Part shown: one piece after another, positions 50,897-59,265 of the stretch
Layout of the letters: each line of letters begins with the position of its first letter
Position numbering within the stretch: the stretch's first letter is position 1
Origin: Nocardia mikamii NBRC 108933
GTDB lineage: Bacteria > Actinomycetota > Actinomycetes > Mycobacteriales > Mycobacteriaceae
Length of the DNA: 64,000 bases
Direction: 5' to 3'
Assembly: GCF_001613505.1 (NCBI RefSeq)
Contig: NZ_BDCM01000013.1
Location: 186,001 to 250,000, forward strand
The notes under the pieces: model-generated
Databases searched by the model: none
What the model was told of the DNA's origin: nothing
Seen by the model: the letters and a program-made list of their open reading frames with translations, nothing else
Position numbers and translations under genes: made by a program

Positions 50897-52413
50897 CCAG
50901 CTGCCTCCGTGCCCTGCTCACCCGATGCGAGCACGTGCTGCGCCACCGCCCACAGACCGGCGGAGTTCGACGCCTTGACCAGCACCACATCACCGGCCGC
51001 GATCTCGTTGTCCAGCAGGGCGATCGCGGATTCGATATCGGGTACGAGGATCGATTCCTCGCCCCACGAGCCTTCCATGACCGCACCCTGATGCAGCGCG
51101 CGGGCCGGGCGCCCGGTGCCGACCACGATCAGCCGGTCGACGTCCAGCCGCACCGCGAGCCGGCCGATGCCGTCGTGTTCGACGACCGATTCCTCGCCCA
51201 GTTCGGCCATTTCGCCCAGGACCGCCCAGCTGCGCCGGCCGCGCGGCGCATCCGGCGTACCGCCGGCGCGCGACATCGACACCAGCGCCTTGAGGGCGGC
51301 GCGCATGGAATCCGGGTTGGCGTTGTAGGAGTCGTCGACGACGGTGACCCCGTCGGGCCGGGTCCGCACATCCATCCGGTGCGCCGAATCGACCGTCGCG
51401 CCGGCCAGTGCCTGTGCCACGGTGTCGAGATCCGCACCGCATTCGAGCGCCACGGCGGCCGCGGCCAACGCGTTCGAGATCTGGTGTTCGCCGTACACCG
51501 CCAGATGCACCTCGGCGTGAGAACCGTTGGCGTGCAAGGTGAACCGTGCGCGTGCTTCGGAGTCGAGCACGATGTCGGTGGCCCGCACGTCGGCGCCGGA
51601 CGCCTGACCGAAGGTCACCACCCGGGCCCGGGTCCGGGCGGCCATCGCCGCCACCCGGGGGTCGTCGGCGTTGAGCACCGCGACGCCGGTCGGCGGAAGC
51701 GCTTCCACCAGTTCGCCTTTGGCCTGCGCGATGGCATCGCGGCCGCCGAACTCACCCAGGTGCGCGGTGCCGACGTTGAGGACCACACCGATCCGCGGGG
51801 GCGCGATATCGGTCAGCGCCTTGATATGGCCCGGGCCGCGCGCGGACAGTTCCAGCACCAGGAAGCGGGAGTCGGCTCCCGCGCGCAGCGCCGTCCACGG
51901 ATGGCCCAGTTCGTTGTTGAACGATCCGGGCGGGGCGACCACGGCGCCCAGCGGCGCGAGCACGCGCGCCAGCAGGTCCTTGGTGGAGGTCTTCCCGGCC
52001 GAACCGGTCACCCCGACCACGTTCAGGCCGGCGGCGGCCAGCCGGTCCACGCTCGCGCGCGCCAGTTTGGCCAGCGCCGCCAGCACGGCGGCGCCGGAGC
52101 CGTCGGTGTCGTGCGCCAGCACATAGGAGCGGTTCGCCGCCGCGTCGGCGGCGGGGGCGAACGGTTCGACCACGATCGCCGGTACGCCGACCGGACGCGC
52201 CGCCAGCACCGCCACCGCACCGGAGGCCACGGCCTTGCCGGCGTAGTCGTGCCCGTCGACGTGCTCGCCCGGCAGCGCCAGGAACAGGTCGCCGGGATTG
52301 ATTCGGCGCGAATCGAATTCGACCGCACCGGTCACCGTTACCGCGGGATCGCTCACGTCGTGCAGCGTGCCGCCGACGATCTCGGCGATCTCCCGCAGAG
52401 TCATTTCGATCAT
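50893..52413 (-). CDS. murF: UDP-MurNAc-tripeptide-D-Ala-D-Ala ligase
   Basis: MurF adds D-Ala-D-Ala, completing the UDP-pentapeptide. The 506-residue enzyme has an N-terminal domain (ITGTLR-type, here MTLREIAEIVGGTLHDV), the ATP loop VTGSAGKTSTKDLLA, and VVDDSYNANPDSMRAALKAL. Overlaps murE by four bases (ATGA), and mraY likewise. Confidence 0.96.
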   Translation of the reverse strand: MIEMTLREIAEIVGGTLHDVSDPAVTVTGAVEFDSRRINPGDLFLALPGEHVDGHDYAGKAVASGAVAVLAARPVGVPAIVVEPFAPAADAAANRSYVLAHDTDGSGAAVLAALAKLARASVDRLAAAGLNVVGVTGSAGKTSTKDLLARVLAPLGAVVAPPGSFNNELGHPWTALRAGADSRFLVLELSARGPGHIKALTDIAPPRIGVVLNVGTAHLGEFGGRDAIAQAKGELVEALPPTGVAVLNADDPRVAAMAARTRARVVTFGQASGADVRATDIVLDSEARARFTLHANGSHAEVHLAVYGEHQISNALAAAAVALECGADLDTVAQALAGATVDSAHRMDVRTRPDGVTVVDDSYNANPDSMRAALKALVSMSRAGGTPDAPRGRRSWAVLGEMAELGEESVVEHDGIGRLAVRLDVDRLIVVGTGRPARALHQGAVMEGSWGEESILVPDIESAIALLDNEIAAGDVVLVKASNSAGLWAVAQHVLASGEQGTEAAG

Positions 52414-54071
52414 GAAACCGTCAGGTCTTTCGTTTTACGTTCCAGGGCCTGTCCCAGCACCTCACGGTCGTCGAACGGATACTTCACACCCGCAATCTCC
52501 TGCCCGGTCTCGTGTCCCTTACCTGCCACCAGCACCACATCCCCCGGCCGTGCCCAATCCACGGCCGCGGCGATGGCGGCGGCCCGATCGCCGATCTCGC
52601 GCACCTCACCGCGCTCGGCCTCGGCGATACCCAGTGCGCCCGCGCGAATCGCGGCGCGGATCTCGGCCGGATCCTCGGTGCGCGGATTGTCGTCGGTGAT
52701 GACCAGCAGTTCCGCGCCGCGCGCCGCGGTGGCGCCCATCAGCGGCCGCTTACCGGCGTCACGATCGCCACCGGCGCCCACGACCACGGCCAGGCGGCCA
52801 CCGGTGTCCCGCAGATGCCGGCGCAGCGTCGCGATCACCGATTCCACCGCGGCCGGCTTGTGCGCGTAGTCGACGAGGGCGAGGAAATCCTGTCCCGCGT
52901 TCACCCGCTGCATCCGGCCGGGCACATCCACCTCGCCCAGCGCCGCGGCCGCCACCGCCGCGTCGACACCCGCCGCCGCGCACACCGCGATCGCGAGCAG
53001 GCCGTTGGCGATGTTGTAGCGCCCGGGGAGGCGCAGCCGGGCCGGAATCTCGCCGTCGGGCCCGATCGCGGTGAACTGCTGCCCGCCGTCGGCCAGCGCG
53101 GCGGCGCCGGTCACCGTCCATTCCGGTTCGGTCTCCCCGGTCGGGCAGTCCGCGGTCGCCACGGTGACGACCCGGGCGCGCCCGCTCGCCTCCCGCGCCA
53201 GCCGCCGGCCCCAGGCGTCGTCCACGCAGATCACGCAGGTGTCGGCCGCGACCTGCCGCTGCGGCGACCCCGGATCCGGGACGAACAGCCGGCGCTTGGC
53301 GGCGAAATAGTCCTCGAAATCGGCGTGGAAGTCCAGGTGGTCCTGCGACAGGTTCGTGAACGCGCCGACGGAGAAGTGCACACCGTCCACGCGGCCCAGC
53401 GCCAGCGCGTGGCTGGACACCTCCATCACCACGGCCTGCACACCCTGTTCCACCATCAGCGCGAACATCGCGTGCAGCTGCGGCGCCTCCGGCGTGGTCA
53501 GCGCGCTGGGCACCCGGCGGTACTCGACGGCGCCGCTCGCCTCGGCCGCACCCTCCGCCTGGTCCGGATCGACGCGCCGCGCGATCCGCGTCTCGATCGT
53601 GCCGATCAGCGCGGTCGACAGGCCGGCGGCGGTCAGTCCGGCCTCCACCAGATAGGAGGTGGTGGTCTTGCCCGACGTGCCGGTGATGCCGATGACCTGC
53701 AATCGCCGCGACGGATGACCGTAGATCGCCGCCGACAGTTCACCCAGCACCGCACGCGGGTCGTCGTGCACGAGGACCGGCACATCCAGGTCGCCGATCA
53801 GTTCGGCGCCGGCGGCGTCGGTGAACACAGCGACCGCACCACGTGCCACGGCGTCGGCGGCGAAGCGGGCGCCGTGGGCCTTGGCACCGGCCAGGCCGGC
53901 GAACAGATCACCGGGCTGCACGGCGTTCGAGCGCTGTTCGATGCCGGTGATCTCGATCCCGGCCGGGTCGCCGGAGTTCAGCCGCGCACCGGTCAGTTCG
54001 GCAGCGGCCTGCACCGGCGTCGGCAACGCAACGGCGGGGCGAAGCACCTGCGGGCTGGGCTGCACGGGCAC
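52410..54071 (-). CDS. murE: UDP-MurNAc-L-Ala-D-Glu:meso-DAP ligase
   Basis: MurE adds the third stem residue. The 553-residue protein has the ATP loop ITGTSGKTTTSYLVE and the specificity motif DDNPR in ITDDNPRTEDP, which indicates meso-diaminopimelate rather than lysine, matching the wall type of Nocardia and mycobacteria. I chose the GTG at 54071, because GGAG lies four bases upstream; an ATG eight codons earlier would use no clear site. A 180-base gap with a hairpin separates it from pbpB. Confidence 0.95.
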   Translation of the reverse strand: MPVQPSPQVLRPAVALPTPVQAAAELTGARLNSGDPAGIEITGIEQRSNAVQPGDLFAGLAGAKAHGARFAADAVARGAVAVFTDAAGAELIGDLDVPVLVHDDPRAVLGELSAAIYGHPSRRLQVIGITGTSGKTTTSYLVEAGLTAAGLSTALIGTIETRIARRVDPDQAEGAAEASGAVEYRRVPSALTTPEAPQLHAMFALMVEQGVQAVVMEVSSHALALGRVDGVHFSVGAFTNLSQDHLDFHADFEDYFAAKRRLFVPDPGSPQRQVAADTCVICVDDAWGRRLAREASGRARVVTVATADCPTGETEPEWTVTGAAALADGGQQFTAIGPDGEIPARLRLPGRYNIANGLLAIAVCAAAGVDAAVAAAALGEVDVPGRMQRVNAGQDFLALVDYAHKPAAVESVIATLRRHLRDTGGRLAVVVGAGGDRDAGKRPLMGATAARGAELLVITDDNPRTEDPAEIRAAIRAGALGIAEAERGEVREIGDRAAAIAAAVDWARPGDVVLVAGKGHETGQEIAGVKYPFDDREVLGQALERKTKDLTVS

Positions 54072-54149
54072 CAGGCTCCTTTCGTGGGCGCACATCTGTG
54101 CATCGGGTCGAGATTCGGGGTCGGGGAGTCAGGTTACCTGTGGACGATC

Positions 54150-54172
54150 GGCGGCCACGCAGCGTGGCCGCC
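54150..54172. terminator. Hairpin between pbpB and murE
   Basis: GGCGGCCACG and CGTGGCCGCC form a 10-bp perfect stem with a 3-base loop within the only sizeable gap inside the mraZ-murC series. It may partly terminate the upstream message or stabilise mRNA ends; a murE promoter would then be needed. Confidence 0.5.
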
Positions 54173-54278
54173 TCGCGCGCACCGGCTCCCCGGCCTCACC
54201 GCGCCCGCACCCGCCCGTGCGGCGGGCCGCACACGGACACCCACGCTTCCGAAACCGGACATTCAGCCGCATACACCA

Positions 54279-56201
54279 CTACATCGCCTGGAGCACAAGC
54301 TGTTTCGGCGGCACCGTCGACGGCGGAACGCGATCGCGCTGCAGCGCCCAGGAGGCGATGCTGTGGAACAGCGGCGCCGCCGACTGCCCACCGCTGCCGT
54401 CGGTGCTGCGCACGGGTGCGTTCAACATGATGCCGATGACGTAGCGCGGATTGTCGGCCGGGGCGATTCCGGCGAAGGTGATCCAGTAACGATCGGCGGA
54501 ATAGCACTGGCATTTCTGGTCGATCTGCTGCGCGGTCCCGGTCTTCCCGGCGATCTGGTAGCCCTCGATCGCCGCGGGAGCGCCCGTGCCCTGCTGATAT
54601 CCCATCGGATCGCGCTGCACCACGGCCTGGAACATCTGCCGCAGCGTACTCGCGGTCTGCGGGCTCACCACCCGCACGCCGTCCGGCTGCGGTTCGCCGG
54701 TGCGGTGCCCGTCCGGGCCGATCACGTCCTTGACGATGCGCGGCGGGATCCGCACCCCGTCGTTGGCGATGGCCTGGTACATCCCGGTCATCTGCAGCAG
54801 GGTCATCGAAAGGCCCTGTCCGATGGGCAGATTCGCGAAGGTCGAGCCGGACCACTGGTCGCGCGGCGGCACGATGCCACCACTTTCACCCGGCAGCCCG
54901 ACACCGGTGCGCTGCCCCAGCCCGAAACGCTTGACCATATCCGCGAAGCGATCCTCGCCGACCCGCTGGGCGAGCATCAGCGTGCCCACGTTCGACGACT
55001 TACCGAAGATGCCGGTGGTCGTGTACGGCATCACGCCGTGCGACCACGCGTCGTGCACGACGACCCCGCCCATGTGGATCTCCCCCGGCACCTGATGAAC
55101 CTCATCGGGGTTGGTCAGGCCGTATTCGATGGAGGCCGCCGCGGTGATGATCTTGTTCACCGAACCGGGCTCGTAGGCATTGGTCACCGACGGATTGCCG
55201 ATATCGGCCGACGCCCAGAACTTCGGATCCTGCGCCGGATTGAAGGTGTTGTCGTTGGCCATGGCCAGCACCTGGCCGGTGTGGGCGTCCAGCACCACGG
55301 CCGAGGCGTCCTGCGCGCCGGATTTGTCCTTGGCCTCCTGGACCTGCTGCTGCACGTAGTACTGCAGATCGGAATCGAGGGTCAGTTCGACATTGGAGCC
55401 GTTGACCGCGGGCACCTTGTCGCGCTCACTGCCGGGGATGACCGCCCCGTCGGAGCCGCGATCGTAGGTGTGCGAACCGTCGGTGCCGGCCAGCGTCGCG
55501 TCCATCGACGCCTCGAGCCCCACCTGGCCGTGTCCGTCCCAGCCGGTCGCCCCCACCACATTCGCCGCCAGCGCGCCGCCCGGATAGACCGGTGTGTCCT
55601 GACGTTCGGTCCCCACCTCGGGGAACTTCTCGGTGATCTCGTCGGCCACCCGGGAGTCGACGTTGTAGGCCAGATAGGTGAACTGGTCGTCGCTGCGCAG
55701 TTTGGCGAGCAGCTCCGCTTCCGGGGGCGCGTCCTTGCCCAGCTTCTCGTGAATCGTCGCGGCGATCGCTTCCAGCCGCTTGTCGACCTCGGGCGCCTTG
55801 TCGCTCTTCGCCCGCGCGTCGGCCAGATCCTTGCGCACGGCGATCGGCCGGAAGTTGAGCTTCTTCGTCACGACGGTGAACGCGAGCGCGCGGCCGTCGC
55901 GGTCGAGGATGGCACCGCGTTGCGCCCAGTCGGTCTGATGCACCGTGCGCTGGCTCGCCGCCTCGGCCGACAGATTGGGCGCGGAAAACGTTTGCAGCCA
56001 CAGCAATTGCATCGCGACGACGAGCAGCGCCACCAGCATCAGCACACGTCCGACTCCGAACCGCAGCCGCGTGGAGGCATCCGCGGGCGATCCCGCCCGC
56101 GGCCGGGGAGCGCGACGCGGCCGGGCAGGTGTGGATCGCATACCCGCCCGGCCGCGTCCTGTGGCACCCCCGCCGGTTCTGCCTCCGCCGCGGCCGGTCA
56201 T
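54279..56201 (-). CDS. pbpB: Septal penicillin-binding protein 3 (class B transpeptidase)
   Basis: The FtsI orthologue that crosslinks septal peptidoglycan. A Gly/Arg-rich cytoplasmic N-terminus (1-48) precedes a single membrane segment (about 50-68). The dimerisation domain follows, then the transpeptidase domain with active-site Ser347 and Lys350 in EPGSVNKII, the SSN motif in GKSSNVGTL, and Lys553-Thr-Gly in AGKTGTAQ. At 640 residues it is the usual length. The start overlaps the ftsL-like stop by four bases, so the two are coupled. Target of beta-lactams. Confidence 0.96.
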   Translation of the reverse strand: MTGRGGGRTGGGATGRGRAGMRSTPARPRRAPRPRAGSPADASTRLRFGVGRVLMLVALLVVAMQLLWLQTFSAPNLSAEAASQRTVHQTDWAQRGAILDRDGRALAFTVVTKKLNFRPIAVRKDLADARAKSDKAPEVDKRLEAIAATIHEKLGKDAPPEAELLAKLRSDDQFTYLAYNVDSRVADEITEKFPEVGTERQDTPVYPGGALAANVVGATGWDGHGQVGLEASMDATLAGTDGSHTYDRGSDGAVIPGSERDKVPAVNGSNVELTLDSDLQYYVQQQVQEAKDKSGAQDASAVVLDAHTGQVLAMANDNTFNPAQDPKFWASADIGNPSVTNAYEPGSVNKIITAAASIEYGLTNPDEVHQVPGEIHMGGVVVHDAWSHGVMPYTTTGIFGKSSNVGTLMLAQRVGEDRFADMVKRFGLGQRTGVGLPGESGGIVPPRDQWSGSTFANLPIGQGLSMTLLQMTGMYQAIANDGVRIPPRIVKDVIGPDGHRTGEPQPDGVRVVSPQTASTLRQMFQAVVQRDPMGYQQGTGAPAAIEGYQIAGKTGTAQQIDQKCQCYSADRYWITFAGIAPADNPRYVIGIMLNAPVRSTDGSGGQSAAPLFHSIASWALQRDRVPPSTVPPKQLVLQAM

Positions 56202-57127
56202 CGATCGGCCCCCTCGGGTGCCGCCTGGACCACCGGCTGGGTGCCGGCCGGCTGCGCGGCGGGTGCGATGGGCGCGGGCGGAGCGGTCTGTGCCGCCGGT
56301 TGCGTCCCGGCGGGCGCGACCGGAGCCGCCTGCGCCGCGGGCTCCGGCTCGGCGGCCGGTGCGGCCGGAGCCGCCTGCGCCGCCGGTTGCGTCCCGGCCG
56401 GTGGTGCGGCCGGCGCCGCCGGTGCGGCCTGCACCGGTGCCGGAACCTGCGTCGGCTGGGCCGGCGGCTGCGGCGCGGTCGTGGTCGGCGCCGGGGCCTG
56501 GTTCTGCTGGGCCGGACCGGGAGCGGGAGCCTGCGGGGCCGGCGTGGTGGTCACCGGGACCAGCCGTTCGCCCTGGGCCTGAGCGAGTTTCGGCGGCAGG
56601 GCGCCCGGTTTGGCGGGAGTCGTGTTGAGCGGCGGCACCGGCGCACCCTCGGCCGGCGTCTCCTTACCGATCACCGTGACCGAACCGTCCGGCGCCACGA
56701 GCAGGCGGGCGGGATCCTTGGCCGGGATCATGCCCAGTTCGCGTGCGCGGTTGGCCAGTTCGGGCGCCGAGTCGGCGGCCTCGACCTCGCGCTGCAGGGC
56801 CGCGCGTTCGTCGAGCAACTGCCGGTTGATGCGGCGTGCGTCGCTGAGCTGATAGCTGTCCTCGGCGGCATGAGTGGTCAGCACCAGAGTCGCGAGCAGA
56901 CCGCAGCCGAGCAGGGCCAGAATCGCCGCCACGAACGGCAGCCGACCGGCCATCATCGACCCGGCGCGCCTGGGTAGCGGCGGAAGCACGCGCTCCCCCG
57001 CCCGATTGCGCCGGCGCGCATACGCGCGTTGGGCCGCACCGGATTTCACGCGGTCGGCGCTGTGCGCTCGCCGCGGTGCGGACCGCTGCGTCCGCTGTGG
57101 TGCGTCCACCCGTGTCCGCACGCTCAT
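56198..57127 (-). CDS. ftsL: FtsL-like divisome membrane protein with Pro/Ala tail
   Basis: A 309-residue bitopic protein in the ftsL position. A basic cytoplasmic N-terminus (1-58) leads to one membrane segment (about 63-83), then a short coiled-coil-like stretch (RRINRQLLDERAALQREVE) with RARELGMIPAKDPARLLV, the FtsL/DivIC pattern. The remaining half (about 155-309) is a Pro/Ala/Gln-rich extracytoplasmic tail with near-repeats of AGTQPAAQ. Mycobacterial Rv2164c has the same position and form. The ATG at 57127 has GGAGGCAGGA upstream. Confidence 0.85.
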   Translation of the reverse strand: MSVRTRVDAPQRTQRSAPRRAHSADRVKSGAAQRAYARRRNRAGERVLPPLPRRAGSMMAGRLPFVAAILALLGCGLLATLVLTTHAAEDSYQLSDARRINRQLLDERAALQREVEAADSAPELANRARELGMIPAKDPARLLVAPDGSVTVIGKETPAEGAPVPPLNTTPAKPGALPPKLAQAQGERLVPVTTTPAPQAPAPGPAQQNQAPAPTTTAPQPPAQPTQVPAPVQAAPAAPAAPPAGTQPAAQAAPAAPAAEPEPAAQAAPVAPAGTQPAAQTAPPAPIAPAAQPAGTQPVVQAAPEGADR

Positions 57128-57211
57128 ATTCCTGCCTCCCCTACCGATTTCCTGTGGGACTGCCCGTCGTAGTGCTGCCGGACCGGCAATACCCCCGTAG
57201 CCGGATCGCTG

Positions 57212-58183
57212 TCACCCGGCCGCCTGTATTCGCTCCGCGGCCCGCATACGCACCGGCGCCGCGCGTGGGTTCTCCTCGATCTCCGTTTCGCTCGCCTTCT
57301 CCGCGCCCCTGGTCAGAATCGCGAATTCCGGTCCCATACCGGGCAATTCGACGGGCAGGTCCAATGGTGTGCGCGAGGCCGAGGCCTGCGCGAAGATCTG
57401 TTTGACGACCTTGTCCTCCAGCGACTGGTAGGACATGACGACGATCCGGCCGCCGACCTCCAGCGCGGCCAATGCCGCCGGCACCGCGGCCTCCAGCGAC
57501 TCGAGTTCCCGATTGACCTCGATCCGCAATGCCTGGAAGGTGCGTTTGGCGGGATGCCCGCCGGTGCGCCGGGTCGCCGCCGGGATCGCGTCGTAGAGCA
57601 GTTCCACCAGTTGGGCACTGGTCGTGAACGGCCGCTGCGCGCGCCGGCGGAGGATTTCGCTCGCGATCCGGCCCGCGAAGCGTTCCTCGCCATAGGTTTT
57701 CAGGATCCGGGCCAGGTCCCCGTGACTGTAGGTGTTGAGCACATCGGCCGCGGTGAGGTCGGAGGTCGGGTCCATCCGCATGTCCAGCGGAGCGTCCACC
57801 GAATAGGCGAATCCCCGCTCGGCCTCGTCGAGCTGCATCGAGGACACACCGAGGTCCATCAGCACCGCGCGCACCGAACCGCGTTCCGGCAGTCCGGCCT
57901 GCCGCAGGGCGCCGGGCAAGCCGTCATATCTGGTGTGCACCAGCGTGATTCGATCGGCGAAGGGCGCGAGCCGCTCGCCCGCCAGGCGCAGCGCCTCGGT
58001 ATCGCGGTCCAGCCCGATCAGGTGGATCGCGGGATAGGTCCGCAGGAAATGTTCGGCATGCCCGCCCAAACCGAGCGTGGCGTCGATCAGGACTCCGCCG
58101 GATTCCAGTGCGGGACCGAGGATTTCGTCAGCACGACGCAAGAGAACCGGAACATGGCGGGGGCGGTCGCTGTCATGATTCAC
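57212..58183 (-). CDS. rsmH: 16S rRNA (cytosine-1402-N4)-methyltransferase
   Basis: RsmH (MraW) methylates C1402 of 16S rRNA. The 323-residue enzyme has HVPVLLRRADEIL, the SAM-binding LIDATLGLGGHAEHFLRTYP, VLMDLGVSSMQLD, and the RTGGHPAKRTFQALRIEVN segment typical of the family. The GTG at 58183 lies five bases behind GGGAGG. The mraW RNA motif lies in its 5' leader, between mraZ and rsmH. Confidence 0.96.
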   Translation of the reverse strand: MNHDSDRPRHVPVLLRRADEILGPALESGGVLIDATLGLGGHAEHFLRTYPAIHLIGLDRDTEALRLAGERLAPFADRITLVHTRYDGLPGALRQAGLPERGSVRAVLMDLGVSSMQLDEAERGFAYSVDAPLDMRMDPTSDLTAADVLNTYSHGDLARILKTYGEERFAGRIASEILRRRAQRPFTTSAQLVELLYDAIPAATRRTGGHPAKRTFQALRIEVNRELESLEAAVPAALAALEVGGRIVVMSYQSLEDKVVKQIFAQASASRTPLDLPVELPGMGPEFAILTRGAEKASETEIEENPRAAPVRMRAAERIQAAG

Positions 58184-58272
58184 CTCGACCTCCCGGATCC
58201 TGGCTCACGGTGCTTGCGACGGGTGGATGGCCTAACGAGTGGACAGCCAATGCCCCGGGGTCTCTGACCGAA

Positions 58273-58311
58273 CACGGCACCTGGCGTTGGGGAAGTACGT
58301 CAGGGTCCGTG
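58273..58311 (-). ncRNA. mraW RNA motif (cis-regulatory candidate)
   Basis: Upstream of rsmH the minus-strand RNA forms a stem CACGG/CCGUG, a small internal loop, then CCUG/CAGG closing a loop with UACUUCCCCAACG. The mraW motif described in actinobacteria lies at this position, with a conserved UACUUCCCC loop as I recall it. Known examples are predicted cis-regulators of the downstream dcw genes; the ligand is unknown. Found by reading, not by covariance search. Confidence 0.75.
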
Positions 58312-58347
58312 CCGGGCAGAGGCCGCAGGGCACTCGCCTGTCTCGGA

Positions 58348-58779
58348 TCAGAAAATTCCGCCCAGCGACTCGTCTCCTGCCAGCGAGTAGTCCTCCTCGT
58401 GCTCGGCGAGGTAGGAATCCCACGCCTGTTTGTCCCAGATCTCGAGGAAATCGACCGAGCCGATCACCACGCAGTCCTTGGACAGGTTCGCGTAGCGGCG
58501 ATGTTCGGCCGACAACGTGATCCGGCCCTGCCCATCGGGACGTTGTTCGTCCGTGGACGCCGCCAAGGCACGAACGAAAGCCCTTGCCTGCGGGTTGCTT
58601 CGGGACGCCGCCGCGGCTCGCCGCGCCAGGGCGGTGAACTCTTCTTTGGGATAGACGGCAAGGCTGTGGTCCTGACCTTTCGTGACCATCAACCCTCCCG
58701 CCAGCTCGTCGCGAAACTTCGCAGGCAACGTCAGTCGCCCTTTGTCGTCCAGCCGAGGCGTGTAGGTACCGAGAAACAC
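58348..58779 (-). CDS. mraZ: MraZ, DNA-binding regulator of the dcw cluster
   Basis: A 143-residue AbrB-like protein with two repeated MraZ domains: FLGTYTPRLDDKGRLTLPAKFRDEL and a second starting DGQGRITLSAEHRRYANL. MraZ oligomers bind direct repeats in their own promoter and regulate the dcw operon. A GTG start at 58779, about ten bases behind GGGAGG. Three matching repeats lie immediately upstream. Confidence 0.95.
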   Translation of the reverse strand: MFLGTYTPRLDDKGRLTLPAKFRDELAGGLMVTKGQDHSLAVYPKEEFTALARRAAAASRSNPQARAFVRALAASTDEQRPDGQGRITLSAEHRRYANLSKDCVVIGSVDFLEIWDKQAWDSYLAEHEEDYSLAGDESLGGIF

Positions 58780-58832
58780 AGTCTCGACACCTCCCGCTCG
58801 ATCACCTCGTCTGATCGGCTCTTATCAGTGCG

Positions 58833-58863
58833 CGCTCCACATTACCCCACTTTCCCCCACTTT
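58833..58863 (-). promoter_or_regulatory. MraZ box upstream of mraZ
   Basis: On the minus strand, GTGGGGGAAA, GTGGGGTAAT and GTGGAGCGCG follow each other in exact 10-base register. MraZ is known to bind TGGG-type direct repeats with this spacing in its own promoter, so autoregulation is expected. The elements end 53 bases before the start codon. Confidence 0.8.
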
Positions 58864-59135
58864 CAATCGAAAGCCGCGGTGATCTCGGTCCCCGGTTCGG
58901 GGATCGAGCAGGTCAGCCCAGCTATCACCGCGGTGGGGAGATTTCGTCGAGTTCCCCCGACACGCGCCGCCGGCGAGGCGGTCCGTCCGACAACCATCAG
59001 CAAACCCGCAGCTGGGAGCCGCCCCGCCGGGCGGTGGGTGAGAGTGGGGGCCGGGCGTGGGGCAAGGTGGGGAACGGCGGGGGGCGACGAATCCGGCGCA
59101 GCGTGAACGCGATCCGGATCACTTCGCGAAAAGAA
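58864..59135. other. Gap upstream of mraZ with nested hairpin and GTGGG repeats
   Basis: No gene is supported. It contains a nested hairpin (58874-58933) and, on the plus strand, four GTGGG motifs (59034-59072). Neither has an assigned role; both are described as findings. Confidence 0.6.
58874..58933. ncRNA. Candidate structured element: outer stem enclosing inner hairpin
   Basis: CCGCGGTGAT (58874-58883) pairs perfectly with ATCACCGCGG (58924-58933). Directly inside the left arm is a second hairpin, CTCGGTCCCCG / CGGGGATCGAG (58884-58908), with a 3-base loop and one G-U pair, leaving 15 unpaired bases. The pairing works on either strand, and no flanking gene requires it as a terminator. 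Confidence 0.4.
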
Positions 59136-59166
59136 AACGACACGCCGCACATCACGGCGTGTCGTT
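59136..59166 (-). terminator. Terminator downstream of the DUF3040 gene
   Basis: AACGACACGCCG (59136-59147) and CGGCGTGTCGTT (59155-59166) form a 12-bp stem with a 7-base loop, and on the minus strand the following sequence is T-rich (TTCTTTTC), a classic intrinsic terminator. Confidence 0.8.
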
Positions 59167-59265
59167 CGCGGTTGTTCAGTTGTCGGCTACTCGGTGCCGG
59201 GCACGGCAATCATCGCGCAACCACATTCGATCGCCCGCCACCGCCTCCAGGGCGCGAGCGCAGGC

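Noticed and set aside
52512..56582. Plus-strand frame of about 1350 codons over murE, pbpB and the ftsL-like gene
   Set aside because: Antisense shadow with arginine- and glycine-rich low-complexity translation; the minus-strand genes are certain.
58863..59150. 95-codon minus-strand frame upstream of mraZ
   Set aside because: Overlaps the nested hairpin, the GTGGG repeats and the terminator; composition is Pro/Arg/Ala noise.
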